Assembly (NCBI GenBank): GCA_016935595.1
Contig: JAFGQQ010000248.1
Location: forward strand, 1-6,313
From: Bacteroidales bacterium
Lineage (GTDB): Bacteria; Bacteroidota; Bacteroidia; Bacteroidales; UBA10428
Direction: 5' to 3'
DNA: 6,313 nt
Position numbers and translations under genes: made by a program. Shown in pieces: positions 6,203 to 6,313 of the stretch; within the stretch, counting starts at the first letter, position 1, and each line of letters opens with the position of its first letter. The notes beneath the pieces were generated by a model. The model did no database searches, was not told where the DNA came from, and saw only the letters and a list, made by a program, of their open reading frames with translations.

Positions 6203-6313
6203 AGCATTATGCTGGCTATCTTTCAATTCTTATGCCAATTAATCTTTTTTTCATATTCATGATGAACTAAAATCGAAAATAATACAAATATTTTTGGGTA
6301 AATGTTACATTCA
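6203..6313. other. Intergenic region upstream of the DUF4294 gene, to window edge
   Basis: These 111 bases should hold the promoter of the DUF4294 gene. I find no exact TAnnTTTG on the minus strand; the nearest is TATTTTCG (bases 6274-6281 read in reverse), one mismatch, with no -33 TTTG at proper spacing. No hairpin or convincing open reading frame is seen before the edge. Confidence 0.4.

Overview
This is AT-rich chromosomal DNA, almost certainly from the phylum Bacteroidota. Three things point there: a DUF4294 protein (a family I know only from Bacteroidota), near absence of Shine-Dalgarno sequences, and exact matches to the Bacteroidota -7 promoter element TAnnTTTG in intergenic gaps. I cannot name the genus. 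There is no rRNA, tRNA, CRISPR array, insertion sequence or phage gene, and no gene-free stretch longer than about 120 bases.

Layout. The left edge (+ strand) holds the last two thirds of trpA, tryptophan synthase alpha, probably the end of a trp operon that continues off the window. It converges on a minus-strand run that reads, in transcription order, pcm (protein-L-isoaspartate O-methyltransferase), a small glyoxalase II-like metallo-beta-lactamase-fold hydrolase only 7 bases further on, and, after a 73-base gap, an unrecognised 163-residue protein with a signal peptide and a Gly/Cys-rich two-helix membrane domain. pcm diverges across a 116-base gap from a plus-strand pair: a Gfo/Idh/MocA-fold protein that has lost its hallmark residues, then a full-length initiating polyprenyl glycosylphosphotransferase. 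The transferase collides tail to tail with thpR (RNA 2',3'-cyclic phosphodiesterase), their stop codons sharing four bases. thpR lies downstream of a DUF4294 gene on the same minus strand.

Function. Most of the window is housekeeping: amino-acid synthesis, protein repair, thiolester-type hydrolysis, RNA end processing and the first membrane step of a surface polysaccharide. The glycosylphosphotransferase has no other glycan genes beside it here, so its product must feed enzymes encoded elsewhere. The most unusual item is the Gfo/Idh/MocA relative: its nucleotide-binding glycines, the lysine and proline of the EKP motif and the second-domain histidine are all replaced in an intact reading frame, suggesting a non-catalytic or repurposed protein. 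I do not see convincing evidence of a wholly new multi-gene system.
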